Under the pieces are notes generated by a model, which saw nothing but the letters and a program-made list of their open reading frames with translations, did not search any database and had not been told where the DNA came from. Both the position numbers and the translations under genes were made by a program. From the NCBI RefSeq assembly GCF_001667315.1, contig NZ_LZHT01000085.1, forward strand, positions 24,725-88,724: a stretch of 64,000 nucleotides of DNA, in the 5' to 3' direction. The stretch is from Mycobacterium sp. 852002-10029_SCH5224772. GTDB taxonomy: Bacteria > Actinomycetota > Actinomycetes > Mycobacteriales > Mycobacteriaceae. Positions 18,801 through 26,456 of the stretch are shown in pieces; the first letter of the stretch is position 1; every line of letters starts with the position of its first letter.

Positions 18801-20040
18801 GCTGCCGCGACCCACCGAGGTCGCCGGGGTGCGCCTGCTTCCCAGCCGGGCGCCGCTGCCCGTGCGCCCGACGGCCGTTGCCGTCAACCTGGGCGACGGC
18901 CCCCAAGTCACGACGATCACACCCGACCGCGACGGGCCCGCCCGCGCGCACACGGCGGCACTGAAGCCCCGCGTGACCGATACCGTGACCATCAGCCTGC
19001 TGGACTGGGACGACGTCATCGACCGCAACGCGTTGGGCTTCGACCAGCTCAAGCCGCCCGGGCTGGCCGAGGCGACCGCGCTCGGTGCCGACGGCAACCC
19101 GATCGCCCCGGCCGACGCTGCCCGCAACCGCGGCCGCAAGGTCACCGTCGGGTGCGATCGCGGCCCCGTCATCGCGGTCGCGGGCCGGTTCGTGCACACC
19201 GCAATCCACACCACCGTCGGGGAGATACTGGATGATTCGCCGCTCGCGGCGGTGCCGTGCGACCGCGACCCGATCGCGCTGCCCGCGGGCCAACAGGAGC
19301 TGTTGATCAGCCCGGGCGCCCAGTTCGTCGTCGACGGAGCCGAACTGTCCACCCCCGTCCCAGTCAAAAGCGCACGGGCCGAACGTGTTTCGTCTTGGCG
19401 GGCGTGGGGCCCGGACCGGCGTGAAGTCCAGGCTCCCCCGTCGGGCACCTCCCGGATCCTGGTCATTCCGGAAAGCATCAACCCCGGCTGGGTGGCACAC
19501 ACCAGCGCCGGGGCCCGGCTGACGCCGATCGCCGTCAACGGCTGGCAGCAGGGCTGGATGGTCCCCGCGGGCGACCCCGGCACCATCACGCTGACGTTCG
19601 CCTCCAACTCGCTCTACCGCGCCGGTCTGGCCGTCGGACTGGCGTTGCTGCCGCTGTTGGCGCTGCTCGCGTTCTGGCGCACCAGAAGGCGTTCCGAGGA
19701 AACCCCCGCGCAGCCGTGGCAGCCCGGGGCGTGGGCGGCGGTCCCGGCGGTGGCGGCGGGGGCGGTGATCGCCGGTGTGGGCGGTGTCGCGGTGCTGGGC
19801 GCCGCCCTGGGCCTGCGGTACGCGCTGCGGCCACCGCGCTGGGAGCGTCTCGCGCTCGCGGGCGGCGCCGGCGGGCTGATCCTCGCCGGGGCGGCACTGT
19901 CGCGGCAGCCCTGGCGCTCGGTCGACGGTTACGCCGGCCATTCGGCGAATGTCCAACTGCTGGCGTTAATTTCGCTTGCGCTGCTCACCGCCTCGGTCGT
20001 TGCGCTGCCCAGCCGGGGGCGCGGGTCCGGCGACGAATAG
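15853..20040 (+). CDS. aftD: Alpha-(1->3)-arabinofuranosyltransferase AftD
   Basis: A 1395-aa GT-C glycosyltransferase that adds arabinofuranose from decaprenyl-phospho-arabinose to arabinogalactan and lipoarabinomannan. The N-terminal ~450 residues hold many membrane segments, with the acidic loop SPDTKLDLTANP right after the first one. A long extracytoplasmic region with discoidin-like carbohydrate-binding modules follows (for example DGDSATSWVS and DGDPATAWTA), then three C-terminal membrane helices. It matches Rv0236c (about 1400 aa). Start: no ATG or GTG is in frame near the N-terminus; TTG 15853 or CTG 15838 are the options, and homologues appear to begin slightly upstream. Confidence 0.93.
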   Translation: MWLVGAIALALTFAQSPGRISPDTKLDLTANPLRFLARATNLWNSELPFGQAQNQAYGYLFPHGAFFLIGHALGVPGWITQRLWWALLLTVGFWGLLRVAEALRIGSPASRVIAAAAFALSPRVLTTLGSISSETLPMMLAPWVLLPTILALRATGDRSVRALAARAGLAVALMGAVNAIATLAGCLPAVIWWACHRPNRLWWRYTGWWLVALLLATLWWVVALVMLRAISPPFLDFIESSGVTTQWSSLTEMLRGTDSWTPYVAPNATAGAPLVTGSAAILGTCLVAAAGLAGLASAAMPARGRLVTMLLVGAVLMAAGYSGGLGSPVAHAVQAFLDAGGAPLRNVHKLGSVIAIPVALGIAQLLGRIPLPGSAPTTVWLRAFAHPERDKRVAAAMVVLAALMVSTSLAWTGRLTPPGTFTAIPPYWHDAADWLTEHNTGTPTPGRALVVPGAPFATQVWGTSHDEPLQVLGSSPWGVRDSIPLTPPQTIRALDSVQRLFAAGRPSAGLADTLARQGISYLVVRNDLDPDTSRSARPILVHRAVDGSPGLRKVAQFGAPVGPGTLAGFVADSGLRPRYPAVEIYRVGGDGDPATPYFVDADGLARVDGGPEALLRLDERRRQLGQPPLGPALMTADARGAGLPPGAGVTVTDTPVARETDYGRVDQHSSAVRAPGDARHTYNRVPDYPIPGADPVTGAWTAGRITVSSSSSDSTAMPDVAPATSPAAAIDGDSATSWVSNSLQAAVGQWMRIDFDHPVTNAAITLTPSATAVGAQVRRILIETATGSTTLRFDEPGKPLAAALPYGETPWVRITAAGTDDGSAGVQFGITDLTITQYDASGFAHQVDLRHTVRVPGPPPGTAITGWDLGPELLGRPGCAPAPASVRCAPSMALTPEEPVNLSRTLTVPAPMSVTPTVWVRPRQGPKLAALIAEPNTTVAHGDSDTVDVLGSAYAATDGDPATAWTAPQRVVQHKTPPTLTLTLPRPTEVAGVRLLPSRAPLPVRPTAVAVNLGDGPQVTTITPDRDGPARAHTAALKPRVTDTVTISLLDWDDVIDRNALGFDQLKPPGLAEATALGADGNPIAPADAARNRGRKVTVGCDRGPVIAVAGRFVHTAIHTTVGEILDDSPLAAVPCDRDPIALPAGQQELLISPGAQFVVDGAELSTPVPVKSARAERVSSWRAWGPDRREVQAPPSGTSRILVIPESINPGWVAHTSAGARLTPIAVNGWQQGWMVPAGDPGTITLTFASNSLYRAGLAVGLALLPLLALLAFWRTRRRSEETPAQPWQPGAWAAVPAVAAGAVIAGVGGVAVLGAALGLRYALRPPRWERLALAGGAGGLILAGAALSRQPWRSVDGYAGHSANVQLLALISLALLTASVVALPSRGRGSGDE

Positions 20041-20127
20041 TTCGCCGCGGTATTGGCTACCCGTTTACCGGCTGATTGACTGGATATGCGGGTTGGCGTA
20101 ACCGCCAGCGACCGAGGAGTGAGCGCC

Positions 20128-21594
20128 ATGAGCTGGTTTTCCGCACCCGAATACGGGGTGGGCAGACTGGTGCTCGAGCGCGGCGCCGCGGCGGTCTATC
20201 TGCTGGCGTTCGTCGCCGCCGCCGCGCAATTCCGCGCGCTCATCGGCGAACACGGGATACTGCCCATTCCGCGGTTCGTGGCGAGTCAGTCGTTTTGGCG
20301 CACGCCGAGCATCTTTCACCTGCGCTATTCCGATCGGCTGTTCGCGGCGCTCGCCTGGTTCGGCGCGGCGCTGTCGGCGGCCGTCGTCGCCGGGGCGACC
20401 GATGCGGTGCCGCTGTGGGCCGCGATGGCGATGTGGCTGACGCTGTGGGTGGTCTATCTCTCGATCGTCAACGTCGGACAAACCTGGTACTCGTTCGGCT
20501 GGGAGTCGCTGCTGCTCGAGACCGGGTTCCTGATGATCTTTATCGGCAACCACGACGTGGCGCCGCCGGTGCTGACGTTGTGGATGGTCAGATTGCTGTT
20601 GTTCCGAGTCGAATTCGGCGCGGGACTGATCAAGATGCGCGGCGACCCGTGCTGGCGCGACCTGACGTGTTTGTACTACCACCATGAGACACAGCCCATG
20701 CCCGGGCCGCTGAGCTGGTTCTTCCACCATCTGCCCAAACCGCTGCACCGTGTCGAGGTGGCCGGCAACCATGTCGCGCAGCTGATCGTGCCGTTCGGAT
20801 TGTTCGCGCCACAGCCGGTGGCCAGCGTGGCCGCGGCGATCATCGTCGTCACCCAGCTGTGGCTGGTCGCGTCGGGAAATTTCGCCTGGCTCAACTGGGT
20901 GACGATTCTGTTGGCGTGCAGCGCGATCGACGACACGTCGGTCGCGTTGCTGCTGCCCGGCGGCTTTCGCCCGGCGCACGGCGGCCTGCCGGAGACGCCG
21001 CCGTGGTTTGTCGGCCTGGTCGTCGTGGTCACGGCGGCCGTGCTGTTCATGAGCTACTGGCCGATCCGCAACATGCTGTCCGCGCGTCAGCGAATGAACA
21101 TGTCTTTCAACTCATTTCACCTCGTGAACACCTACGGGGCGTTCGGTAGCATCGGGCGGATTCGCCGGGAGGTGGTGATCGAGGGCACCGACGATACCCA
21201 CCTCACCCACCAGACCGTCTGGCGGGAATACGAATTCAAGGGCAAGCCGGGCGGGGTGCGCCGGCTGCCGCGCCAGTGGGCCCCCTACCACCTGCGCCTG
21301 GACTGGCTGATGTGGTTCGCCGCGATTTCGCCGGGCTACGCGCAGCCCTGGCTGAGACCGTTTCTGCAGCGGCTGCTACGCAACGACCGGCCGACCCTGC
21401 GTCTGTTGCGCCACAACCCCTTCCCGGATTCGCCGCCCCGGTACGTGCGCGCCCAGCTCTATCAGTACCGCTTCACCACCCCGGCCGAGCTGCGCCGTGA
21501 TCGGGCGTGGTGGCATCGCGCACTGGTGGGTGGCTACGTCCCGCCCATGTCACTGACGACGGCGAATCCGCGGTCGCACGACTACTTTTGGTAG
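20128..21594 (+). CDS. Lipase-maturation-factor (LMF1)-family membrane protein (Rv0235c-like)
   Basis: A 488-aa polytopic membrane protein with about eight hydrophobic segments. It carries the LMF1/DUF1222 signatures QTWYSFGWESLLLETGFL, FRVEFGAGLIKMRGDPCWRDLTCL, HHETQPMP and the C-terminal YEFKGKPG, plus WAPYHLRLDWLMWF. In vertebrates the family helps lipases fold; the bacterial role is unknown. The ATG at 20128 has GAGGAG 8 bases upstream, so the 14 extra residues of the longer frame were dropped. It follows aftD by 87 bases on the same strand. Its last 13 bases overlap the convergent formate dehydrogenase gene. Confidence 0.88.
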   Translation: MSWFSAPEYGVGRLVLERGAAAVYLLAFVAAAAQFRALIGEHGILPIPRFVASQSFWRTPSIFHLRYSDRLFAALAWFGAALSAAVVAGATDAVPLWAAMAMWLTLWVVYLSIVNVGQTWYSFGWESLLLETGFLMIFIGNHDVAPPVLTLWMVRLLLFRVEFGAGLIKMRGDPCWRDLTCLYYHHETQPMPGPLSWFFHHLPKPLHRVEVAGNHVAQLIVPFGLFAPQPVASVAAAIIVVTQLWLVASGNFAWLNWVTILLACSAIDDTSVALLLPGGFRPAHGGLPETPPWFVGLVVVVTAAVLFMSYWPIRNMLSARQRMNMSFNSFHLVNTYGAFGSIGRIRREVVIEGTDDTHLTHQTVWREYEFKGKPGGVRRLPRQWAPYHLRLDWLMWFAAISPGYAQPWLRPFLQRLLRNDRPTLRLLRHNPFPDSPPRYVRAQLYQYRFTTPAELRRDRAWWHRALVGGYVPPMSLTTANPRSHDYFW

Positions 21595-22736
21595 GAGAGC
21601 GCCCCGGTGCCGGCGAGCTTTCCGCCCTCGACGATCAGATACTCCGGGCGAAGGGGCTTGCCGGCGAACCAGCCTTCCAGGATCTCCCGGGTGCCGGCGG
21701 CGTAGCGCGCCTGCGCGGACAGCGTGGTGCCCGAAACATGCGGAGTCATCGCGTTGTTCGGCATCGTCCGCCACGGGTGCCCGGTTGGTGGTGGCTGCGG
21801 ATACCACACGTCCCCGGCGTAGCCGCCGAGCTGGCCGGTGCGCAGCGCCTCGGCGATCGCGTCCGGGACGGTCTCCTCCGCGCGGGCGGTGTTGACGATG
21901 TAGGAGCCGCGCCGCATCGTCGAAATCAGCTTCTCGTCGAACATCCCGCGGGTGTCGTCGTACAGCGGCGAGTGGATGGACACCACGTCGACCGCCCGCA
22001 CCAACGATTCCACGGTGGGATGAAACGTCACGTTCAGTTCCCTCTCCACGTCCGGCGCCAGCCGGCGCGTGTCGGTGTAGTGCAGGTTGACGTCGAACGG
22101 CGCCAGCCGGCGCAGCACCGCGCGCCCGATCCGTCCGGCGGCGATCACCCCCACGTCCATGCCCTCGAGGTCGTAGGCGCGCTCGACGCAATCGGCGATG
22201 TTCCAGCCGCCTTCGGAGGCCCACCGGTGCGACGGCACGAAATTGCGTACCAGCGCCAGGATCTGCATCACCGCGTGCTCGGCGACGCTGATGCTGTTGC
22301 TGTACGTCACCTCGGCCACCGTGATCCCGCGCTCTTTCGCCGCATCCAGATCCACGTGGTCCGAGCCGATGCCGGCGGTCAACGCCAGCTTGAGTTTGGG
22401 CGCCTTGGCGATGCGTTCCTTGGTCAGGTAGGCCGGCCAAAACGGTTGCGAGATCACGATTTCGGCGTCGGGCAGCTCACGTTCGAACTCCGAGTCGGGC
22501 CCGTCCTTATCCGACGTCACCACCAACTCGTGCCCGGCGTCTTCGAAAAACTTGCGCAGCCCGAGGGCTCCCGACACGCAGCCGAGCAGCTCACCGGGGG
22601 TGAAGTCGATCGTCGACGGGGTCGGCACGGTGCTGCCGTCGGGGTACCGGTGGATCGTCGGGATGCTGTCGCGGGCGTAGGTCGGGGGGTATCCGTCGAC
22701 GGGGTCGGGATAGAGCACCATCACGCATTTGGCCAT
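21582..22736 (-). CDS. fdh: NAD-dependent formate dehydrogenase
   Basis: A 384-aa D-2-hydroxyacid-dehydrogenase-fold enzyme of the metal-free NAD-linked formate dehydrogenase type, oxidising formate to CO2. The family traits are the long N-terminal catalytic insertion, PFWPAYLT, TAGIGSDHVDL, SNSISVAEHAVM, NAD loop AAGRIGRAVLRRLAPF, the catalytic Arg in NTARAEE, and the Gln/His pair in the C-terminal TPHVSGTTLSAQARYA. AAAGGAGA precedes the ATG. A LysR gene lies upstream on the same strand, with a dyad operator between them. I do not recall this gene between Rv0235c and Rv0234c in M. tuberculosis. Confidence 0.94.
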   Translation of the reverse strand: MAKCVMVLYPDPVDGYPPTYARDSIPTIHRYPDGSTVPTPSTIDFTPGELLGCVSGALGLRKFFEDAGHELVVTSDKDGPDSEFERELPDAEIVISQPFWPAYLTKERIAKAPKLKLALTAGIGSDHVDLDAAKERGITVAEVTYSNSISVAEHAVMQILALVRNFVPSHRWASEGGWNIADCVERAYDLEGMDVGVIAAGRIGRAVLRRLAPFDVNLHYTDTRRLAPDVERELNVTFHPTVESLVRAVDVVSIHSPLYDDTRGMFDEKLISTMRRGSYIVNTARAEETVPDAIAEALRTGQLGGYAGDVWYPQPPPTGHPWRTMPNNAMTPHVSGTTLSAQARYAAGTREILEGWFAGKPLRPEYLIVEGGKLAGTGALSYQK

Positions 22737-22814
22737 TGAATTCTCCTTTGACTGGCGATCAAGCCCAGTCTCACGGGATGGCCGCGGGGCTGTCCAAGAC
22801 GAGATTCCGACCGG

Positions 22815-22835
22815 CTGATAGGCAACGCCGATCAG
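22815..22835 (-). promoter_or_regulatory. LysR-type operator upstream of fdh
   Basis: CTGATAGGC and GCCGATCAG form an inverted repeat (8 of 9 pairs, centre AAC), which also satisfies the LysR T-N11-A rule (CTGAT-N11-ATCAG). It lies 79-99 bases before the fdh start and just after the lysR stop. Confidence 0.6.
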
Positions 22836-22847
22836 TGGAGGCGGCGG

Positions 22848-23759
22848 CTAGGGCGGCTCGCTGAGCGTGGCACCGATGCGCGCCTCGCGCGCGGTCCGTC
22901 GCAACGCCCGGGCCAGCAGGGAGCCCGGCTCCGCCCGGTTGGTGACCAGCGCAATGAGCGCGGTGACCGAGGGCCGCCGCAGCCGCAGCACGCTGGCCCC
23001 GGCGGGAACGCCCAGGGTATGGAGCCACGGTTGCGGCACGATGCTCGCCCACCGGCCGGTGCGCACATGCGCGAACAGCGCTGCCACGGAGTCGGTTTCC
23101 AGCTGTGGCGTGACCTGCAGGTCGTGGGTGGCCAACGCGTCGTCGATGACCCGGCGCCCACGCATGCCCTGGGTCAGCAGGCACAGCGGCAGCCGCATGG
23201 CGTCCGCCCAGGCGATGGTGTCCGATGCGCCGTCCAGCAGTTCGGCCGCGGCAAGGAGCACGGGCTGCTCGTGGTAGAGCGGGGTGACCAGCAGGTCAGC
23301 CGTGTCCTGTTGGTCCGGATAGAGAATGCCGGCGTCCAATTCGAACTTGCGGACCCTGTCGACGATCCCGGCCGAGCGCAGATTGACTTCGAGCCGGACC
23401 CGCACCAGGGGATGGGCGGCGCAGAACGGATCCGTAAGCAGCGCAACGGTGGTCGAGGCCGCCGGGACCACCCCGAGCCGCAGCTCGCCGGTCAGCCCGG
23501 CCTGCAACGCGGTGACTTCCTGTTTGAGCGCGTCGCGGTCCGCGAGGATGCGCCGGGCCCAGGGCACCAGCCGCTCGCCCTCGGGGGTGAGGCCTTCGAA
23601 CCTCTGCCCGCGCCGCACCAGCGGGACGTTGAGTTCGGATTCCAGCTTGCGGATGGCCTCCGACAGCGCGGGCTGAGACACATAGCAAGCCCGCGCGGCG
23701 CGCGCGAAGTGGCGCTCGGAGGCCAGCGCGACGAAATACTCCAGCTGACGAAACAGCAT
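22848..23759 (-). CDS. LysR-family regulator, probable fdh activator
   Basis: A 303-aa LysR-type regulator. The winged HTH is at residues 1-60 (LEYFVALASERHFARAARAC, VSQPALSEAIRKLE), followed by a periplasmic-binding-like effector domain from about residue 90. It is directly upstream of fdh on the same strand, with 111 bases between stop and start containing a strong dyad, so control of fdh in response to formate or a related C1 acid is a reasonable inference. The 5' side at 23760-23897 is shared with the divergent DUF2945 gene. Confidence 0.88.
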   Translation of the reverse strand: MLFRQLEYFVALASERHFARAARACYVSQPALSEAIRKLESELNVPLVRRGQRFEGLTPEGERLVPWARRILADRDALKQEVTALQAGLTGELRLGVVPAASTTVALLTDPFCAAHPLVRVRLEVNLRSAGIVDRVRKFELDAGILYPDQQDTADLLVTPLYHEQPVLLAAAELLDGASDTIAWADAMRLPLCLLTQGMRGRRVIDDALATHDLQVTPQLETDSVAALFAHVRTGRWASIVPQPWLHTLGVPAGASVLRLRRPSVTALIALVTNRAEPGSLLARALRRTAREARIGATLSEPP

Positions 23760-23814
23760 GTGCCCATTCGACCACGTCGCCGGCCGCGGGCCGCCACTCG
23801 TCTTGGTGGCGGGC

Positions 23815-23839
23815 GTTTTCCTCCGGTGCTGCGAGGTAT
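23815..23839 (+). promoter_or_regulatory. SigF-like promoter before DUF2945/DUF488 genes
   Basis: GTTT (23815-23818), a 15-base spacer, then AGGTAT (23834-23839) resembles the mycobacterial SigF consensus GTTT-N15-17-GGGTAT with one mismatch. It would start transcription about 50 bases before the ATG at 23898. Confidence 0.4.
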
Positions 23840-23897
23840 ATCAAACCCGAGACGGTTCACCACAGCGCGAGCAGTACACCCACGAAGGAGGCGCACG

Positions 23898-24110
23898 ATG
23901 TCGAAGCACTTCGAGGTCGGAGACCACGTCAGATGGAATTCAGAAGCCGGTCACGTCAGCGGCGTCATCGTCAAGAAGCACACCCGTGACACCGAGTACA
24001 AAGGCCACAAACGGCATTGCACGAAAGACGATCCGCAATACGAGATCAGAAGCGACAAAACCGACCACATCGCGATGCACAAGGGCGACGCGCTGGAGAA
24101 GATCGATTAG
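23898..24110 (+). CDS. DUF2945 (HVA1/TUDOR-like) small protein
   Basis: A 70-aa protein of the DUF2945 family, a small SH3/Tudor-like barrel. The signatures are FEVGDHVRWNSEAGHVSGVIVKK and the conserved C-terminal PQYEIRSDKTDHIAMHKGDALEK. The start has GAAGGAGG 8 bases upstream. DUF2945 genes often sit next to DUF488 genes, as here (18 bases downstream), and are linked to stress in many bacteria. The molecular role is unknown. Confidence 0.88.
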   Translation: MSKHFEVGDHVRWNSEAGHVSGVIVKKHTRDTEYKGHKRHCTKDDPQYEIRSDKTDHIAMHKGDALEKID

Positions 24111-24128
24111 AACGAGCCTGACACAACC

Positions 24129-24686
24129 ATGAGCGAGCACGGCGAGATCTGGACCATCGGACACTGGACATGCCCGGTGCCGACCTTCCTGGAACCCCTG
24201 GATCACGCCCAGATCAACCTGCTCGTCGACGTGCGCGCCCAGCCCGGCTCGCGGCGCAACCCTCAGTTCGGCAGTGCGGAGATGTCGCGCTGGCTCAACG
24301 ACGCCGGCATCGGCTACCTCCACCTTCCCGAACTCGGGGGACGCCGCCGTCAACAAGGCGTCGATCCCGGCATCAACGCCGGCTGGCACAACGCGAGCTT
24401 CAAGAACTACGCCGACTACACCCTCACCGAGGAATACCAGCGCGGCCTCAAGCGACTGATCGTCCTCGCCCGCTCAAACCGGGTGGCGATCATGTGCGGC
24501 GAGCCCGTGCCCTGGCGGTGCCATCGACAACTGATCGCGAACAGCCTTGTCGCCCAAGGTTGGACGGTATGGCACCTCATCAGCGGATCCGCCCCACGGC
24601 AGCACCGCCTCGGTCAATGGGGCGCCACGCCGGTGGTCGACGAGCGCAACCACGTCACGTACCCGGCGGACGCCGGCGGTGCCTGA
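24129..24686 (+). CDS. DUF488 family protein
   Basis: A 185-aa DUF488 protein. Typical motifs are IWTIGHWT at the start, LLVDVRAQPGSRRNPQF, YLHLPELGG, and the conserved cysteine motif IMCGEPVPWRCHRQLIA at about residues 120-136. The paired cysteines and the HR are the most conserved part and have been proposed to bind nucleic acid or a metal; no reaction is established. It is probably co-transcribed with the DUF2945 gene. Confidence 0.9.
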   Translation: MSEHGEIWTIGHWTCPVPTFLEPLDHAQINLLVDVRAQPGSRRNPQFGSAEMSRWLNDAGIGYLHLPELGGRRRQQGVDPGINAGWHNASFKNYADYTLTEEYQRGLKRLIVLARSNRVAIMCGEPVPWRCHRQLIANSLVAQGWTVWHLISGSAPRQHRLGQWGATPVVDERNHVTYPADAGGA

Positions 24687-24803
24687 AACATGCATTGCTT
24701 GATGCTGAAGTCGGCCTGTTCTAAGGTATGAGTTATTGTCCGTTAGCGTTGAGGAGCTCTGGTCCCCATCGATCACCACCCCGTAAGGATCGAGTGAGCG
24801 GTC

Positions 24804-25031
24804 GTGACATGGGACGATGCAGATGAGCTGGCGTTAATGTGGCACATCGTCGATGAACGGTCCGCAGACCTGCCGCACGCCGACCGCTGCGCGGTGCGCA
24901 ACGTCATCGCTACCAGCGTCTTGCAGGGCCGGTTCCCCAACCCCGAGGAGATCGGGCACCTGGTCGCCTTCGCGGCCGGGCGGATCAGCATGGGTGAATA
25001 CTTCGTCCTCGTCAACCCGGACCGCGGCTGA
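24804..25031 (+). CDS. Hypothetical protein, 75 aa
   Basis: A 75-aa soluble protein starting at GTG (MTWDDADELALMWHIVDERS). It is predicted largely helical, with no signal peptide or known motif. The ribosome site is weak (GAGTGAG about 10 bases upstream). It ends 102 bases before the stop of the convergent cysteine-rich regulator. I do not recognise the family. Codon usage is typical of the host, which supports it being real. Confidence 0.5.
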   Translation: MTWDDADELALMWHIVDERSADLPHADRCAVRNVIATSVLQGRFPNPEEIGHLVAFAAGRISMGEYFVLVNPDRG

Positions 25032-25133
25032 ACCACGTCGCTACTTGTGCCGCGAGAACCCGCCTGACCCACAAGGTTTGGCGCATCACGAGGTGGTAAA
25101 GCCGCCGACCAGCAACTGCGCTGTCCCCGAACG

Positions 25134-25838
25134 CTATTCAGCGCTTGGTGTGACAACTACACAACACTGCCCCGGAGCCGGCTGTAGCCGGGCATGGAGG
25201 CAGTGCGGAGTCACCGCATCGACCATTCCGTTGATCAGCGCATGGTTCATGCCGCAGGCCAATTCGGTCTGTTCCTGAGCCAGCGCATGGAAGGGACAGT
25301 TGACCAGATACAGCGCGTCGTCGGCGTGACGCGGTTCATATCCGTAGTCCCGCAACAACCGTGCTACCAACTTGAGCGCTGCGCGCGCGTCGGACAGCGG
25401 CCGCCGGCCAGCGCTGAGCGCGGCAGCCGTGATGCTCCGGCCGTAGTCACGGGCGATGCGGTGCAACACCTTTACTACGGGCACACCGCTTTGCTGGGAC
25501 TCGACGATGGCTTGTCCCATCAGCCGCCCGGCCAACTCATATTGGCGTTGCGGCAAACTGACCGCGATGTCACGACGGACTCGCCGATACAGTTTCGAGG
25601 TGCGGCCCGCTCCCGGACCTGACCGCCCCGTCAACCGGGCGTAGTCACATTCCAGTAGGCCCTCGGCCGTCAGCCGATCTAGATGAAACTTCGCCTGATG
25701 CCGGGCAATTCCCACCACTTCGGCTGCCTGGTCACGGCTCACCGGCCCGGGTTGTGAACACACAAACCGGTACAGCTCGTAGCGCACCGGGTCGGCGAGG
25801 GCACCGATCCCGGAGGCGTCGCGTCGCAGTTGGTCCAT
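25134..25838 (-). CDS. HTH regulator with C-terminal cysteine cluster (SufR/ArsR-like)
   Basis: A 234-aa regulator. A winged HTH occupies residues 10-90 (LADPVRYELYRFV, DQAAEVVGIARHQAKFHLDRL). The C-terminal region carries C181 (NCPFHALA), C195 (ACGMNH), C213 (PHCLHA) and C225-C226 (GQCC), spaced X13, X17, X11. This layout resembles SufR-type sensors that bind an Fe-S cluster, though the spacing differs, so redox or iron sensing is an inference. I chose ATG 25838; a TTG at 25883 would add 15 residues. It is divergent from a short ORF and membrane-protein genes, with an AT-rich palindrome between. Confidence 0.82.
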   Translation of the reverse strand: MDQLRRDASGIGALADPVRYELYRFVCSQPGPVSRDQAAEVVGIARHQAKFHLDRLTAEGLLECDYARLTGRSGPGAGRTSKLYRRVRRDIAVSLPQRQYELAGRLMGQAIVESQQSGVPVVKVLHRIARDYGRSITAAALSAGRRPLSDARAALKLVARLLRDYGYEPRHADDALYLVNCPFHALAQEQTELACGMNHALINGMVDAVTPHCLHARLQPAPGQCCVVVTPSAE

Positions 25839-25897
25839 CGCGCCTAACTTCTCGATCAAAATGAGCCTTGACGTTACAGCCAATTATTTCTAAAATG

Positions 25898-25907
25898 TAA
25901 TTAATTA
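25898..25907. promoter_or_regulatory. AT-rich palindrome in divergent promoter
   Basis: TAATTAATTA is a perfect palindrome in an unusually AT-rich stretch (25880-25912), lying between the cysteine-rich regulator and the divergent short ORF at 25930. It is a candidate operator for that regulator. Confidence 0.4.
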
Positions 25908-25929
25908 TCCGTTAGTTGCAGGAGCAGTC

Positions 25930-26040
25930 ATGGTCATCCCCCAAGCCGCCGCCCTCATTGAACGGATTGAAGATCAGGCTACCCGCGCGCATTGTCGACC
26001 GCGACGCGATCGCGCCGGAGTAAAGCCGCTAGTGCCGTGA
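25930..26040 (+). CDS. Short leader ORF, 36 aa, overlapping next start
   Basis: A 36-aa ORF (MVIPQAAALIERIEDQATRA, then a basic tail) with AGGAG 5 bases before the ATG, the best ribosome site in this stretch. Its stop overlaps the GTG of the membrane-protein gene at 26037 (GTGA), so the downstream gene, which lacks a good site of its own, is probably translated by coupling. The N-terminus could form an amphipathic helix. No family is recognised. Confidence 0.45.
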   Translation: MVIPQAAALIERIEDQATRAHCRPRRDRAGVKPLVP

Positions 26041-26447
26041 CGCACTTTCTGCTACGCACCGCCGCGCGGTCGGCAACGTGGACAATCGGACTGGTGCTGG
26101 CGGCGAGGATCGTTCCCCATGTTGCATTGTCGGCGTCGGGCCTCATCGTCGCCGTGCTGCTTTTCTCGACAGCGCAGACCACCCTCTCAGTGAAGTTCCT
26201 GAAGTTGCCGTACGGATATGCGTCGCTGCTTCTGGGATGCAGCGGTCTGACCCTGACCCTTGTCGCTATCAGCTTTGCGTCGGTGTCGACGCACGGACTC
26301 AGCATCCATGGGGCCGCATCATGGCTCGCCACCACGGTCATGGTTTGGCTCGTGACGACAATCGGCGCGATTCTGCTGTTCGACGTCTACGTTCCCCGAT
26401 ATCAAGCACCAGTGCGGGTCATCCACCGTTACGAGGGAATTCACTGA
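26037..26447 (+). CDS. Small integral membrane protein, 136 aa
   Basis: A 136-aa protein with about four hydrophobic segments (near residues 14-30, 36-56, 64-84, 97-118) and short loops. The plan resembles small holin-like or DUF-type four-helix membrane proteins, but I cannot place the family. I chose GTG 26037 because it overlaps the stop of the short upstream ORF; a TTG at 25992 would add 15 residues. It is in line with a second small membrane gene 9 bases downstream, so the three likely form one operon facing the cysteine-rich regulator. Confidence 0.65.
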   Translation: MTHFLLRTAARSATWTIGLVLAARIVPHVALSASGLIVAVLLFSTAQTTLSVKFLKLPYGYASLLLGCSGLTLTLVAISFASVSTHGLSIHGAASWLATTVMVWLVTTIGAILLFDVYVPRYQAPVRVIHRYEGIH

Positions 26448-26456
26448 AAGGGAGCC

